From contig CP017966.2 in the NCBI GenBank assembly GCA_002813105.2, positions 978,745-1,042,744 on the forward strand: a stretch of DNA of 64,000 nucleotides. Reading direction: 5' to 3'. This stretch comes from Methanosarcinales archaeon Met12. Lineage in GTDB: Archaea; Halobacteriota; UBA148; JAJOKI01. Positions 34,891 to 43,626 of the stretch are shown one piece after another. Positions within the stretch are counted from its first letter, which is position 1. Each line of letters opens with the position of its first letter. The notes beneath the pieces were generated by a model that worked only from the letters and a program-made list of their open reading frames with translations, had not been told where the DNA came from and made no database searches. Made by a program: the position numbers and the translations under genes.

Positions 34891-35253
34891 TTAGCATATA
34901 GGCAATCCTTTTGGGGTTTGACTATCTACTAGCAAATGGCTTCCATATCCTACCGAAGCCAGTATAAGTGCCAATTTTTCATTATCAGAGAGGTTAGAGA
35001 AGACATCGTTCTGTAGTATCTTGTGGTTACTAAGAATTAATATTGCGAGAGCACCCCAGCTGTGAAAAGCACCTCTATGATTTGGGTGACTTGAGGGCTC
35101 CAAGATATCTGGTAATAATGCCGTAATTGCTCCCAGTCCACCAGATATGAGGACTCCTTCAAGAGTCCAAGGCTCCTTATTATGGGACTTATACAACGCA
35201 TACACACCTAAACTAATTCCTGCACCTATCAAAAGGTGCTCTTTTGAATTCAT
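34891..35253 (-). CDS. YdjM/DUF457-type putative membrane metal-dependent hydrolase
   Basis: 120 residues. Family pattern: an H in K-E-H-L-L-I-G (residue 5), LLPDILEP (near 47-54), H-x2-H-R-G-A-F-H-S (near 57-66) and YGSHLLVDSQTPKGLP (near 103-118); several histidines and aspartates could bind metal. Hydrophobic segments suggest membrane association. It is shorter than the typical family (about 150-200 residues) and ends at the P-K-G-L-P motif, so it may be slightly truncated. It lies inside the element between the 26-bp repeats. Confidence 0.72.
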   Translation of the reverse strand: MNSKEHLLIGAGISLGVYALYKSHNKEPWTLEGVLISGGLGAITALLPDILEPSSHPNHRGAFHSWGALAILILSNHKILQNDVFSNLSDNEKLALILASVGYGSHLLVDSQTPKGLPIC

Positions 35254-35402
35254 GTAATTATATTATTACTTCATAATTTAAATACTTAACGGGTCTGTTG
35301 CATCATAGGGTGTTGACCAAGAACCAGAACTCTACACCACTCGATAATACAACATTACTAAAATTTAAAAAGTTATTGAATTGATAGGATAAAACAAACA
35401 CG
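35254..35402. other. AT-rich stretch inside the decayed element
   Basis: About 150 AT-rich bases between the DUF457 gene and the recombinase relic. I see no gene, RNA or convincing repeat in it. Confidence 0.4.
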
Positions 35403-35590
35403 TTAGATCCCAAGCTGTGGAGTGTAGGCTAGATATGTCTTTCTCATCTCCTCCTTATCTATATGATCATAGATGTCGATGGCGTCCCTTCTCTTGTCTC
35501 CTCTGAGCTCTTTGATGAACTCTCTGGGCATTCCTGCTCTTCTCAGGTGAGTGATGAATCAATGCCTATAGCAATGTTGGGGGAGAAAAG
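35403..35590 (-). pseudogene. C-terminal fragment of a tyrosine recombinase (integrase)
   Basis: Read on the minus strand. HCYRH, then a TGA stop where a tryptophan codon is expected, then FITHLRRAGMPREFIKELRG and, further on, DAIDIYDHIDKEEMRK and PQLGI before the true stop near 35403. This is the catalytic C-terminus of an archaeal integrase: HxxR in HCYR and the nucleophilic tyrosine in I-Y-D-H. The rest of the gene is missing. It sits 10 bases from the right 26-bp repeat, as expected for an integrase next to its attachment site. Confidence 0.8.
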
Positions 35591-35596
35591 TGACTA

Positions 35597-36163
35597 TTAG
35601 AACATCTTTTTTATCTGTTCATCTGCCTTTTTCATGACTTCTGCATATAAATCGTTTCCATGGGCGTCGATTCCCACTATAAGGGGCCCGAACTGCTCGA
35701 CCTCCAAAACCCAAACGGCTTCCGTCATCCCTAGGTCGAGCCAATGTACATCGATAACATGCTTGACCTGTGCAGAAGTAATCGCTGCACATCCGCCAGT
35801 GGATGCCAAATAAATGCATTTTTCGTATATACGACCTGCGATACTTTCCATTCCACCTTTGCCGATTATCCCCCTAATATCAAACCTTTTCAGCATCTCC
35901 AGCGTCATTTTAGTCATTCTGGCGCTGGTCGTTGGACCTATCGCGATCGGCCGCCACTCTGCATCTTTTCTCATCAGCGGTCCGCAGTGGAATATGGTCG
36001 CACCGTCCAGTCCAAATGGCATATTCATCCCATCCGATGATAATAATCGCTTGTGCGCTTCATCCCTGAGAGTTAAGATTGTGCCATCCAGATATACGAT
36101 GTCTCCTGCCCGCAACTTCATCACGTTTTCTTTGCTTAACGGCGCCACTAGTCTGTGCTCCAT
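35597..36163 (-). CDS. Fumarate hydratase class I, beta (C-terminal) subunit
   Basis: 188 residues. It matches the C-terminal domain of the iron-sulfur class I fumarases: LRAGDIVYLDGTILTLRDEAH (near residues 17-37), G-P-T-T-S-A-R-M (near 81) and GKGGM followed by C-A-A-I-T. It forms the two-subunit enzyme with the alpha gene, 2 bases upstream, interconverting fumarate and malate. Its 3' end is the integration target of the decayed element; the stop codon lies directly beside the repeat. Confidence 0.94.
   Translation of the reverse strand: MEHRLVAPLSKENVMKLRAGDIVYLDGTILTLRDEAHKRLLSSDGMNMPFGLDGATIFHCGPLMRKDAEWRPIAIGPTTSARMTKMTLEMLKRFDIRGIIGKGGMESIAGRIYEKCIYLASTGGCAAITSAQVKHVIDVHWLDLGMTEAVWVLEVEQFGPLIVGIDAHGNDLYAEVMKKADEQIKKMF
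35600..35625. repeat. Right 26-bp direct repeat in the fumarase 3' end
   Basis: Identical to 34713-34738. It covers the last eight sense codons of the fumarase beta gene and stops exactly at its stop codon (35597-35599). It is the presumed chromosomal attachment site. Confidence 0.85.
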
Positions 36164-36165
36164 TT

Positions 36166-36996
36166 TTAACCCTCCAGAACGGCAGATGCACGCCTATCGG
36201 CCCAGCACTGAATATTGACTGCCACTGGCAATGAGGCGACATGACAATGTGCATACTCGATGTTAACCTTCAGCGCAGTGGTATCTCCTCCCAGGCCCAT
36301 TGGCCCTATGCCAAGTGAATTGATGGCATCCACCAATTCCTGCTCTAATTTATCTGGTACCGTGTCCAAGCCTCGCAACGCCGCTTTCTTTGCCAGTCTC
36401 GCTGCTTTGTCGAACGTGCCTCCAATGCCAACGCCCACGATGATTGGCGGACAGGGCTTGCCTCCGGCATTCTTGACTGTTTCTACGATGAAACGTTTTA
36501 CATCATCTGCTTCTGATGGTGAGAACATTTTGAGCGCACTCATATTTTCAGACCCGGCACCCTTCACTGCAACAGTAATTCTAATATCTTTTCCATCCAC
36601 AAAATCGTAGTTCACATCTGGGAAACCAGGACCGATATTCCCAGAATTCTGCCTCGTAATAGGATGAACAGCGCTCGGTCTAAGCGGAACCTCGTCTGTG
36701 GCTCTGACTACGCCATCTCTAATCGCTCCTTCCAGGTCAAAATCGATTTTTGCATCCCTCCCTATTTCGATGAAAAATATCGGCACGCCCGTATCCTGGC
36801 ACATGGGAATGCCTTTTTCTCTCGCAAAATCAGCGTTTTTATGAATCATATCCAGCTGTATGCGTGCAAGCGGATTGCTCTCTCTCTTCCTGGCAGATTT
36901 TAGCGCAGAAAGGACATCTTCTGGCAGTGTCGTTTCTGCCTGCTTGAGTAGTTGCACGACTATATTCACGACCTGATCTCGGTTTATTTTGCTCAC
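36166..36996 (-). CDS. Fumarate hydratase class I, alpha (N-terminal) subunit
   Basis: 276 residues. It carries the cluster cysteines: CQDTGVPIFF (near residue 62), the GGKPCPPIIVGVGIGG region (near 178) and a C-terminal CHVASLPVAVNIQCWADRR (near 250). It binds the catalytic 4Fe-4S cluster and substrate. The gene runs directly into the beta gene and the two are clearly one operon. Together they act in the partial TCA cycle. Confidence 0.95.
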   Translation of the reverse strand: MSKINRDQVVNIVVQLLKQAETTLPEDVLSALKSARKRESNPLARIQLDMIHKNADFAREKGIPMCQDTGVPIFFIEIGRDAKIDFDLEGAIRDGVVRATDEVPLRPSAVHPITRQNSGNIGPGFPDVNYDFVDGKDIRITVAVKGAGSENMSALKMFSPSEADDVKRFIVETVKNAGGKPCPPIIVGVGIGGTFDKAARLAKKAALRGLDTVPDKLEQELVDAINSLGIGPMGLGGDTTALKVNIEYAHCHVASLPVAVNIQCWADRRASAVLEG

Positions 36997-37095
36997 GATT
37001 CTTAATTGAGTTTGAAGTACTAAAAGATTTCAATTCGAAGTATCACTTTGTTGTCAAAAATTTAAAATAAGGAGCAGCATATATAGATTACAAAG

Positions 37096-37180
37096 GCGGG
37101 GGTTGCCAAGTCAGGTCAAAGGCGCAGGGCTTAGGACCCTGTCTCGTAGGAGTTCGTGAGTTCAAATCTCACTCCCCGCA
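37096..37180 (+). tRNA. tRNA-Leu(TAG)
   Basis: 85 nt, no encoded CCA. Acceptor GCGGGGG pairs with TCCCCGC (one G-T), discriminator A. The anticodon stem CAGGG/CCCTG encloses CTTAGGA, anticodon TAG (reads CTA). The long variable arm TCTCGTAGGAGTTC marks a class II tRNA; T arm GTGAG-TTCAAAT-CTCAC. No intron. AT-rich upstream region with TATATAG about 10-18 bases before. Confidence 0.96.
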
Positions 37181-37212
37181 TAATGTCCTGCACTTTTTCT
37201 ATCGGTTGTCGT

Positions 37213-38616
37213 CTACATCTCTGTCGGACGCCCTCGCACACATGCCTCGCCCCGAACCTCCAGAGGATATTTGCCCGTCACACATCCCAGACACAGGTTC
37301 TCGGCGGGAATTCCGATGGATTTGACCAGCCCGTCGATGCTTATATAGCCAATCGAATCGGCACCAAGCGCCAACCTGACATCTTCAATGCTCTTGTTGG
37401 AGGCTATCAACTCTTCACATGTTGACATATTGATTCCAAAATAGCAGGGCGAGATGATGGGGGGGCTACCCACCCTTATATGTACCTCATTCGCACCAGC
37501 GCTGCGTATCATGTCGACGATTCGCTTGGATGTCGTGCCCCTGACGATACTGTCGTCGATTAATGCCACCCGTTTACCTTTGAGGTTAGACCTGATGACA
37601 TTCAGCTTCAGTTTTACTGCGGTATCTCGCATTTCCTGACCTGGCATGATGAACGTTCGTCCTACATAACGGTTTTTTATCAGCCCTTCTATATAATTCA
37701 AACCCGATTTTATCGAGTATCCGATGGCGAACGTAGTGCCGGAATCCGGTACAGGACATATCACATCCACCTTCCCATCGTGTTCATCAACTAGTGTCTC
37801 CCCTATACGGCGTCTCACATCGTATACAAGCCGTCCATCGATGATGGACTCTGGCCTGGCAAAATACGCGTATTCAAAAAAGCAATGTGCGGAATTCTTG
37901 TGGCGACATATCTGGTGACTCTCGATTTCGCCATCTTTCAATATTACGAGCTCGCCTGGGTGCACATCTCTGATGAGAGTGCCGCCCAAAACGTCTACTG
38001 CGACGCTTTCAGATGCGACGATGTGCCCACCGTCTATCTTGCCGATGCATAATGGTTTAATGCCCAGCGGGTCTCTAACTGCCGCCACCGTATCATCGAC
38101 GAGAAGCGTTAGTGAATATGACCCCACCAGGCACTGCATTAAACGACGAATCGCCTCTACAAAGTTCGATTTAATCAGCTCCTTGACGAGTAGATGTGCT
38201 ATCACCTCTGTGTCGGAGTCTGTTATGAAAATTCGCCCTTCTGCCTCCAGCCCAGCTCGCAGCTCCCTGGAATTTATCAAGTTGCCGTTATGTGCGATGG
38301 CAATGGTGCCGCCCTTATAGTTGATGAGCAATGGTTGACTGTTCTCAATTCTGGAAGCGCCAGTGGTTGAATATCTGACATGTCCAATTCCAAGAGAGCC
38401 TTTTAATAGGTCCAATCGTTTTTTGTCAAAAATCTCCGATACCAGCCCCATTTCTTTGACGTCTCTGATACGCTCACCATCATGGGTTGCGATACCGGCG
38501 GACTCTTGACCGCGATGTTGAAGCGCATATAGTGCATAATAAATGAATAATGCAGCCGAATTAACTTCACTGGAAGGGGTAAGTGCAACACCAACCACGC
38601 CGCATTCTTCATGCAA
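37213..38616 (-). CDS. purF: Amidophosphoribosyltransferase
   Basis: 467 residues. N-terminal Ntn glutaminase: the nucleophile cysteine is at residue 5 in MHEECGVVGVAL, implying removal of a short four-residue propeptide. The PRTase part has the PRPP loop VALIDDSIVRGTTS (near 348-361). C-terminal cysteines in NLCLGCVTGKYP (near 441-452) plus an internal Cys fit the 4Fe-4S-binding B. subtilis type. Commits PRPP to purine synthesis. It follows the LSm-L37e pair on the same strand. Confidence 0.96.
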   Translation of the reverse strand: MHEECGVVGVALTPSSEVNSAALFIYYALYALQHRGQESAGIATHDGERIRDVKEMGLVSEIFDKKRLDLLKGSLGIGHVRYSTTGASRIENSQPLLINYKGGTIAIAHNGNLINSRELRAGLEAEGRIFITDSDTEVIAHLLVKELIKSNFVEAIRRLMQCLVGSYSLTLLVDDTVAAVRDPLGIKPLCIGKIDGGHIVASESVAVDVLGGTLIRDVHPGELVILKDGEIESHQICRHKNSAHCFFEYAYFARPESIIDGRLVYDVRRRIGETLVDEHDGKVDVICPVPDSGTTFAIGYSIKSGLNYIEGLIKNRYVGRTFIMPGQEMRDTAVKLKLNVIRSNLKGKRVALIDDSIVRGTTSKRIVDMIRSAGANEVHIRVGSPPIISPCYFGINMSTCEELIASNKSIEDVRLALGADSIGYISIDGLVKSIGIPAENLCLGCVTGKYPLEVRGEACVRGRPTEM

Positions 38617-38644
38617 TTATCAATCACCTAAAGCATTTATTATG

Positions 38645-38827
38645 TTATACTTTGATATACTTCACCGTTCTTTTAGTCCAGCTGTACCCGCGCATCTTGC
38701 TCGTTTTTCCAAATCCGCATGAAGCGCACTGCCTCTTATGGATGCTGTATGAAACACTGCCACATCGTCTGCATTTGCCGTGTGTCCTTTTTTGCCTTTT
38801 GCCCATCGAGGTCGTTCCCTTAGTCAT
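38645..38827 (-). CDS. rpl37e: Large-subunit ribosomal protein eL37 (L37e)
   Basis: 60 residues. Zinc-ribbon CRRCG (near residues 19-23) and CASCGFG (near 34-40), preceded by basic [10 protein letters not shown] and followed by KMRGYSWTK, all typical of eL37. The ATG overlaps the LSm stop (ATGA), the conserved archaeal LSm-L37e pair. Confidence 0.96.
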   Translation of the reverse strand: MTKGTTSMGKRQKRTHGKCRRCGSVSYSIHKRQCASCGFGKTSKMRGYSWTKRTVKYIKV

Positions 38828-39066
38828 TGCTCACCCCCCTCTTTTGGTGGAGGGGATATATATACGACATTGTCACCCCTCATCACAACCACGCCCAATT
38901 TTTTTACAACTCCCGCGTCATTCAGTTCTTCGGTTTTGTCCAATACCAGATTCATATGGACATCATAACCTTGAAGATTTCCTCTAAATCCCCTTCCATC
39001 TTTGAGCCTCACTATGACTGGCGCATTTAGCGAACCATTTAAAATATCAAGCGGACGTTTCTCCAT
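38824..39066 (-). CDS. LSm (Sm-like) RNA-binding protein
   Basis: About 80 residues from ATG 39066; the 20-residue upstream extension is not family-like. Sm1 motif [27 protein letters not shown] (near residues 17-43) and Sm2 motif [10 protein letters not shown] (near 61-70). It forms heptameric rings that bind U-rich RNA. Coupled to L37e by a 4-base overlap. Confidence 0.96.
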   Translation of the reverse strand: MEKRPLDILNGSLNAPVIVRLKDGRGFRGNLQGYDVHMNLVLDKTEELNDAGVVKKLGVVVMRGDNVVYISPPPKEGGEQ

Positions 39067-39183
39067 GAAATACCTCCAAATAATTTTATTTTTAATCACA
39101 TTCAAGTTGCAATGTATTATATGCATCCTTCATGTGTACCTTTATATCATTTGCATTGAAGTTAAAAGTTTGGGTGTGAGACG

Positions 39184-39687
39184 TTGAAAATCAAAGCCAG
39201 ACACCATTTAAGGGATGACGTAAAGAAGAAAATAATAAACCAACTCAAATCTACCTTTGGAATGGATGTTGAACAACTCTCCACTGCCCAAAAATTCGAG
39301 AGTATAGAGACTGATGACGAATACCGTATTGTGCTCGTAAATGATGAACCAACCTTCTTCATGACTATGAGCCCAGAGCATGGCGAAAAGATATTCCCGA
39401 CGGTTAGGGGCGCACTCAAGTTCGGACCGAAACGGAATCTGGTCGTAGTTGATAGTGGCGCTGTTCGGGCAGTATCCAAGGGCGCAGATATAATGTGCCC
39501 CGGCATCGTGGAGGCAGATAGCCGAATACGAAAAGGAGACATAGTCATCGTTGTGGACGAGGTGCATGGTAAACCACTTGCCGTTGGGATAGCGTTGACG
39601 TCTGGTGAAGAGATGATTGGGAATAGTGGAAAGGTAATCAAATCGATTCACCATGTGGGCGATAAGATATGGAAACTCGAGATATGA
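39184..39687 (+). CDS. PUA-domain RNA-binding protein (MCT-1/Tma20-like)
   Basis: 167 residues. An N-terminal DUF1947-type region (MKIKARHHLRDDVKKKIINQ) is followed by a C-terminal PUA domain (about 78-155: VVVDSGAVRAVSKGADIMCPG, then KGDIVIVVD). The family is related to eukaryal MCT-1/Tma20, which acts in ribosome recycling and re-initiation. Divergent from LSm. Archaeal function is not established. Confidence 0.88.
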   Translation: MKIKARHHLRDDVKKKIINQLKSTFGMDVEQLSTAQKFESIETDDEYRIVLVNDEPTFFMTMSPEHGEKIFPTVRGALKFGPKRNLVVVDSGAVRAVSKGADIMCPGIVEADSRIRKGDIVIVVDEVHGKPLAVGIALTSGEEMIGNSGKVIKSIHHVGDKIWKLEI

Positions 39688-39745
39688 TTATAAAGGAAGC
39701 AAGTTTAAATATATGTCAATATAATATAGCCCCGAGGTGAAGTTA

Positions 39746-40123
39746 ATGTCAAAAGGGTTTTTGAGTAAACTAATTGGATCGAAACCAAAAGTAGGGGTTG
39801 ATGAATATACGGAACTGGATATGGGAATGTACGAAGAGGGTCTGGATGAGGAACCCGCAGAGATGTATGTACGGATTGCTCAATTGTCCAATCTCAACGA
39901 GCTTCCAGAGTTGAAAAAAGAAGTATACGAGGGCAATATCGTGATGATCGACATCTCGCTCATAAAAAATGATAAATTGATATCAGAGCGGGCAATCAGG
40001 GGCCTCAGACAGGTGGCTGCGGACGTTCGTGGTGACATCGCAGGCATTGGAGACAATCAAGTGATAGTCACTCCGAGGTCCGTGAAGATAAATCGAACCA
40101 AAATTATCAGTGGAAGATATTGA
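39746..40123 (+). CDS. sepF: Archaeal SepF-like cell-division protein
   Basis: 125 residues from ATG 39746, with GAGGTGA 5 bases upstream. It begins with an amphipathic, membrane-binding-like segment (GFLSKLIGSK), an acidic linker, then the SepF core (YVRIAQLSNLNELPELKKEVYEGNIVMIDI..., residues 48 onward). Archaeal SepF anchors FtsZ to the membrane. No ftsZ is nearby. A TATA-like TTTAAATATAT lies around 39704-39714. Confidence 0.88.
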   Translation: MSKGFLSKLIGSKPKVGVDEYTELDMGMYEEGLDEEPAEMYVRIAQLSNLNELPELKKEVYEGNIVMIDISLIKNDKLISERAIRGLRQVAADVRGDIAGIGDNQVIVTPRSVKINRTKIISGRY

Positions 40124-40543
40124 ATGATGGCGCTGTCGATGCGAAGTTCGAAATTTGGAGAACCTCGGCATGAGTTGCCAGTGCGGTTTTAAGCATGTTG
40201 ATACGCTCCACCTCCGGCACGATATGGATGCCATAGCTCGGCGTGGACATGGAACCTTTGGTTTATTGTCAGAATCGTTCGTGACAAACGTCGAAGGCAT
40301 CCTTGACCGCATCGAAAGTATCGTTCAAATGAGTAAAAAATGAGCGGAAGCCGAATCTCAACTAATTCGCATCGATGAGATTTTACGTACCATCAGGGAA
40401 GTAAAATCTGGCAGGATATAAATCACCGTTATCATAGAAGACCCAGCTGGTAACAGCGCCATCATCTCGAAGTGTGCAACACGGCGAAAGCTCACGAAGA
40501 AAGAGGCAGAAAAGTTGAAGACGGGATGATCGTTGTTTAAATT
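40124..40543 (+). pseudogene. Decayed ZPR1-type zinc-finger protein gene
   Basis: One plus-strand frame from about 40164 spells fragments of an archaeal ZPR1 protein: CQCGFKHVDTLHL, LSESFVTNVEGILDRIES, a TGA stop, AEAESQLIRIDEILRTIREV, a TAA stop, then ITVIIEDPAGNSAI and KLTKKEAEKLKTG. The middle beta-strand region between the zinc finger and SESFVTN is mostly deleted, and the N-terminal first cysteine pair is incomplete. ZPR1 binds eEF1A in eukaryotes. Two stops plus deletions mean a non-functional gene. Confidence 0.78.
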
Positions 40544-41542
40544 CTATTGGATTTTGATTTCACTCACCCTGATGCCGTTTTCAACGACCTCTCCGACGAT
40601 TTTTCCACCGGCGATCTTCTGCGCTTTTTTGCCCTCGCCCCATGGAATGACCGCAAGAAATCCCATGCCCATGTTAAAGGTTTGGTACATCTCCCTATCA
40701 CTTATGCCGCCCTCCTCTTGCAAGAACTTGAAAATGGGTTGAGCCTCTAAAGGTTTATCAAAATTGAAGCCATGGTCGGTTATGCGCCCCAGCTTCAGCA
40801 AGCCGCTTCCGGTGATATGGGCCAATCCGTGTACCTCGCACTTTTTTATCAGTTCCAACACTTCCATATAGATGCGTGTCGGGGTAAGTAGCACTTCTCC
40901 AATACTTTTTTTTGAATCCGATGAAAATGAATCCCGATACGAATAACCAGCGCCTTCAATGATCTTTCTCGCCAGCGTGAGACCATTGCTATGGATACCA
41001 GAACTGGGTAGACCGAGAATGACATCTCCTATCTGAATATCCTTGCCGGTGATTATTTTGTCCTTTTGGACCCACCCAATACATGTGCCTGCAAGGTCAA
41101 AACCACGGATAATATCGGGCAGTGTGGCAGTCTCACCCCCTATGATTGAGACGTTCGCGATTTCAGCGCCTTTTTGAAGCCCCATTCCGATTTGCTCCAT
41201 CACGTCCTCGTTTATTTTTTCCATAGCTAGATAGTCCACGAATGCCATGGGCTCCGCCCCAACTGCCAACAAGTCGTTTACGTTCATCGCTATGCAGTCG
41301 ATGCCGATGGTGTCCCACTTTCCAATGGCACTAGCGATGAGCACCTTAGAGCCAACGCCGTCAGTGGTCATGGCGAGTGCAAAGTCACCCAGATCGATCA
41401 GGCCTGCATAATGCCCTATGTCGATTAAAGGCGCTCCAAACCCCGTTCTTTTAAACATCAGATGCTTGGTCAAACGTTTGATGGCACTATTTTCTTTTGA
41501 GATATCCACGCCAGCCTCGGCGTATGTCATCCCCTTCCTCAT
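40544..41542 (-). CDS. purM: Phosphoribosylformylglycinamidine cyclo-ligase
   Basis: 332 residues. AIR synthetase of the PurM/PurL ATPase superfamily: MTYAEAGVDISKENSAI at the N-terminus, MTTDGVGSKVLIA (near residue 58-70), C-I-A-M-N-V-N-D and GAEPMAFVDY, then GETATLPDII and LGLPSSGIHSNGLTL. Fifth step of purine synthesis. Overlaps the upstream aspartate kinase by 4 bases. Confidence 0.96.
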   Translation of the reverse strand: MRKGMTYAEAGVDISKENSAIKRLTKHLMFKRTGFGAPLIDIGHYAGLIDLGDFALAMTTDGVGSKVLIASAIGKWDTIGIDCIAMNVNDLLAVGAEPMAFVDYLAMEKINEDVMEQIGMGLQKGAEIANVSIIGGETATLPDIIRGFDLAGTCIGWVQKDKIITGKDIQIGDVILGLPSSGIHSNGLTLARKIIEGAGYSYRDSFSSDSKKSIGEVLLTPTRIYMEVLELIKKCEVHGLAHITGSGLLKLGRITDHGFNFDKPLEAQPIFKFLQEEGGISDREMYQTFNMGMGFLAVIPWGEGKKAQKIAGGKIVGEVVENGIRVSEIKIQ

Positions 41543-42945
41543 CGCTCTTCACCCAATTTGAACTCATCATGCAGCGCCTTCACGGAAGTATTCGCATCCT
41601 TCTTGCTGACGACGAAGGAAATGTTCACTTCAGACGAACCCTGTGATATCATCCGTATGTTAGCGCCAACTTTACCTAATGCAGAAAAAACGCGTCCAGC
41701 CACTCCAGGCGTTCCTGCCATTCCTGCACCAACGACGGCGATGCTGCACACATCCTCGTCGTATGTGATGTTCCTGACCACGTTCTCGATGAATTCGGAT
41801 TTAAGGGCGCTAAGCGCTTTATTTAGATGTGAGCAATCGATGACCAAAGAGAGATTTGCCTCAGACGAACCTTGCGAAATCATTATAATATTTACTCCAG
41901 CATCGGCGAGTGTGGCGAATACCCGTGCGGCAACTCCGGGCGTCCCCACCATTCCCGCGCCGCTGACGTTTATCAATGTAACGTTTTTAATTATGGTAAC
42001 CGCCTTGACGATGTCCTTCAATTCTTCATGGTCTTTCACGATGATGGTGCCTGGGTGGTCTGGATTGGTCGTATTCTTAACCCGTACTGGGATGTCTCTT
42101 TGAATGGCTGGCTCTATCGTTTTTGGATGTATCACCTTGGCTCCGAAATAGGATAGTTCCATCGCCTCGAGATATGATATCACTGGCAACGTTCGTGCTT
42201 CTGGGATGATCCTTGGGTCTGCAGTCATGATGCCATCTACATCACTCCATATCCAAATCTCGTCGGCATATATTGCAGCGCCAATGATGGATGCACTATA
42301 GTCAGAACCGCCTCGTCCCAGGGTCGTAATCACTCCTTTTGTATCAATTGCTATAAAGCCAGTTATGACTGGAATCGTCTTTTTTTCGATTAATGGAAGA
42401 ATGCACTTCTTGACATTTTCGTTGGTAATCTCGAGCAGTGGTTTTGCATTCTTAAAATTACTATTAGTTACAATGCCAGCTTCCCCGCCAGTGAGTGAGG
42501 ATGAATCCAGTTTCATCGACAAAAGGGTGCCAGTTAGTATTGGGGTTGATAGCCTTTCCCCGAATGACAGTATATAGTCGTGTGATCTATCTGTCAACTC
42601 TCCCAGATGGCAAATGCTGATGAGAGCGTTTGACATGTCTCCTATTTTAGCATTCAATTCCTTGATTACAGAACTTACTATTTTCGCATCATCGATGGCA
42701 TTCTTGGCGGCATCATGGTGTTGCTCTGTCAGGCTCTTTACGAAACTGTTGATTTCGGTAACATCCCGATTTTTTGATGCCTTTTTCGCCATTTCCTCTA
42801 ATTGGTCTGTCACACCTGCCATTGCTGAGACGACTACGGCTATCTCGTTTCCTTTCTCATAGCTCTGTCGTATAATGGATGCAACGTCCCGTATTTTAAC
42901 TCCATCTGCGACCGATGTTCCGCCGAATTTCATGACGAGTCTCAT
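41539..42945 (-). CDS. Aspartate kinase
   Basis: 468 residues from ATG 42945 (ATG 42957 is an alternative). N-terminal kinase motif MKFGGTSVADG, GRGGSDYSA (near 226) and two C-terminal ACT domains (VSGAGMVGTPGVAARVF and VVGAGMAGTPGVAGRVF), the feedback-sensing part. Phosphorylates aspartate for lysine, threonine and methionine synthesis. Homoserine dehydrogenase is encoded separately at 57.5 kb. Operon with purM. Confidence 0.95.
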   Translation of the reverse strand: MRLVMKFGGTSVADGVKIRDVASIIRQSYEKGNEIAVVVSAMAGVTDQLEEMAKKASKNRDVTEINSFVKSLTEQHHDAAKNAIDDAKIVSSVIKELNAKIGDMSNALISICHLGELTDRSHDYILSFGERLSTPILTGTLLSMKLDSSSLTGGEAGIVTNSNFKNAKPLLEITNENVKKCILPLIEKKTIPVITGFIAIDTKGVITTLGRGGSDYSASIIGAAIYADEIWIWSDVDGIMTADPRIIPEARTLPVISYLEAMELSYFGAKVIHPKTIEPAIQRDIPVRVKNTTNPDHPGTIIVKDHEELKDIVKAVTIIKNVTLINVSGAGMVGTPGVAARVFATLADAGVNIIMISQGSSEANLSLVIDCSHLNKALSALKSEFIENVVRNITYDEDVCSIAVVGAGMAGTPGVAGRVFSALGKVGANIRMISQGSSEVNISFVVSKKDANTSVKALHDEFKLGEER

Positions 42946-42993
42946 ATGGTCAACCATCTTACACGTGATGCACATAATATAAATGGTGCGGAT

Positions 42994-43614
42994 TTATAAG
43001 GAAACGTATGGCATAACTTTGATAAATATCCATCCGAGCATTACAAATGCGACAAATACCGTGAAGAAGTATGCGCTTTTGCTCCACTTGATGACCTTGC
43101 GCCCGTCCAGAGGGCCAAACGGAAGCAGGTTGAATAGGGCGATTAAGATGTTGATGATTACTCCATATATCCCAATCTTGGCGATAAAACCGCCCAACCA
43201 TAGGAGGGGCAGGAACAGAAATACGAGTAATATGCTCGTCATCGGTCCTGCGATCGCTATCTTTCCATTCTGACTGCGCGTGATATATTGTCCAACTATC
43301 ATTACGGCGCCAGGTGCCGCAAATACGATGCCAACAAAGTATGCCAATAGAATTGCGAACATCAGCATGGTTGGACTCATCCTGAATTCTGCCCAATATC
43401 CATATTTCTGGGCGACGATTTTGTGCGCCATCTCATGTAGCAGAAATGCGATTCCTACGGTAAACAGGGCTAATATCATGGGTTGTATGAAGCCTGGCGA
43501 AAGTATCATACCTCCATCACGCGCGAATAGTATCGCAAATGCAAAGGATATCGCCAGCCACGCAATTATGAGGTGCTTGATCTCTGTTTTGCTAGTTCTT
43601 ATTCGAAATACCAT
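42994..43614 (-). CDS. M50-family membrane zinc metallopeptidase
   Basis: 206 residues, about six hydrophobic segments. HEMAH (near residues 57-61) is the HExxH zinc motif, and LLPFGPLDGRKV (near 168-179) supplies the third ligand (the D of the NPxxDG-like motif). A site-2-protease-type intramembrane protease without PDZ or CBS domains. It lies 12 bases after a TraB-family gene, which in turn abuts a second M50 protease. Confidence 0.9.
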   Translation of the reverse strand: MVFRIRTSKTEIKHLIIAWLAISFAFAILFARDGGMILSPGFIQPMILALFTVGIAFLLHEMAHKIVAQKYGYWAEFRMSPTMLMFAILLAYFVGIVFAAPGAVMIVGQYITRSQNGKIAIAGPMTSILLVFLFLPLLWLGGFIAKIGIYGVIINILIALFNLLPFGPLDGRKVIKWSKSAYFFTVFVAFVMLGWIFIKVMPYVSL

Positions 43615-43626
43615 TATCTATCTGCC

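Larger units (their letters stand above)
34713..35625. mobile_element. Decayed integrated element bounded by 26-bp direct repeats
   Basis: A perfect 26-base direct repeat occurs at 34713-34738 and 35600-35625. The right copy is the 3' end of the fumarase beta gene (encoding its last codons). Between them lie a DUF457 gene and the C-terminal piece of a tyrosine recombinase beside the right repeat, the layout left by site-specific integration at the 3' end of a gene. Repeat spacing is 887 bases, so most of the original element has been deleted. Orientation: recombinase relic on the minus strand next to the attachment site. Confidence 0.75.

Noticed and set aside
40164-40529. Recoding of the TGA and TAA in the ZPR1-like frame (selenocysteine or read-through)
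   Set aside because: The frame also has a large deletion and an incomplete zinc finger, and TAA recoding is not expected; gene decay explains everything.
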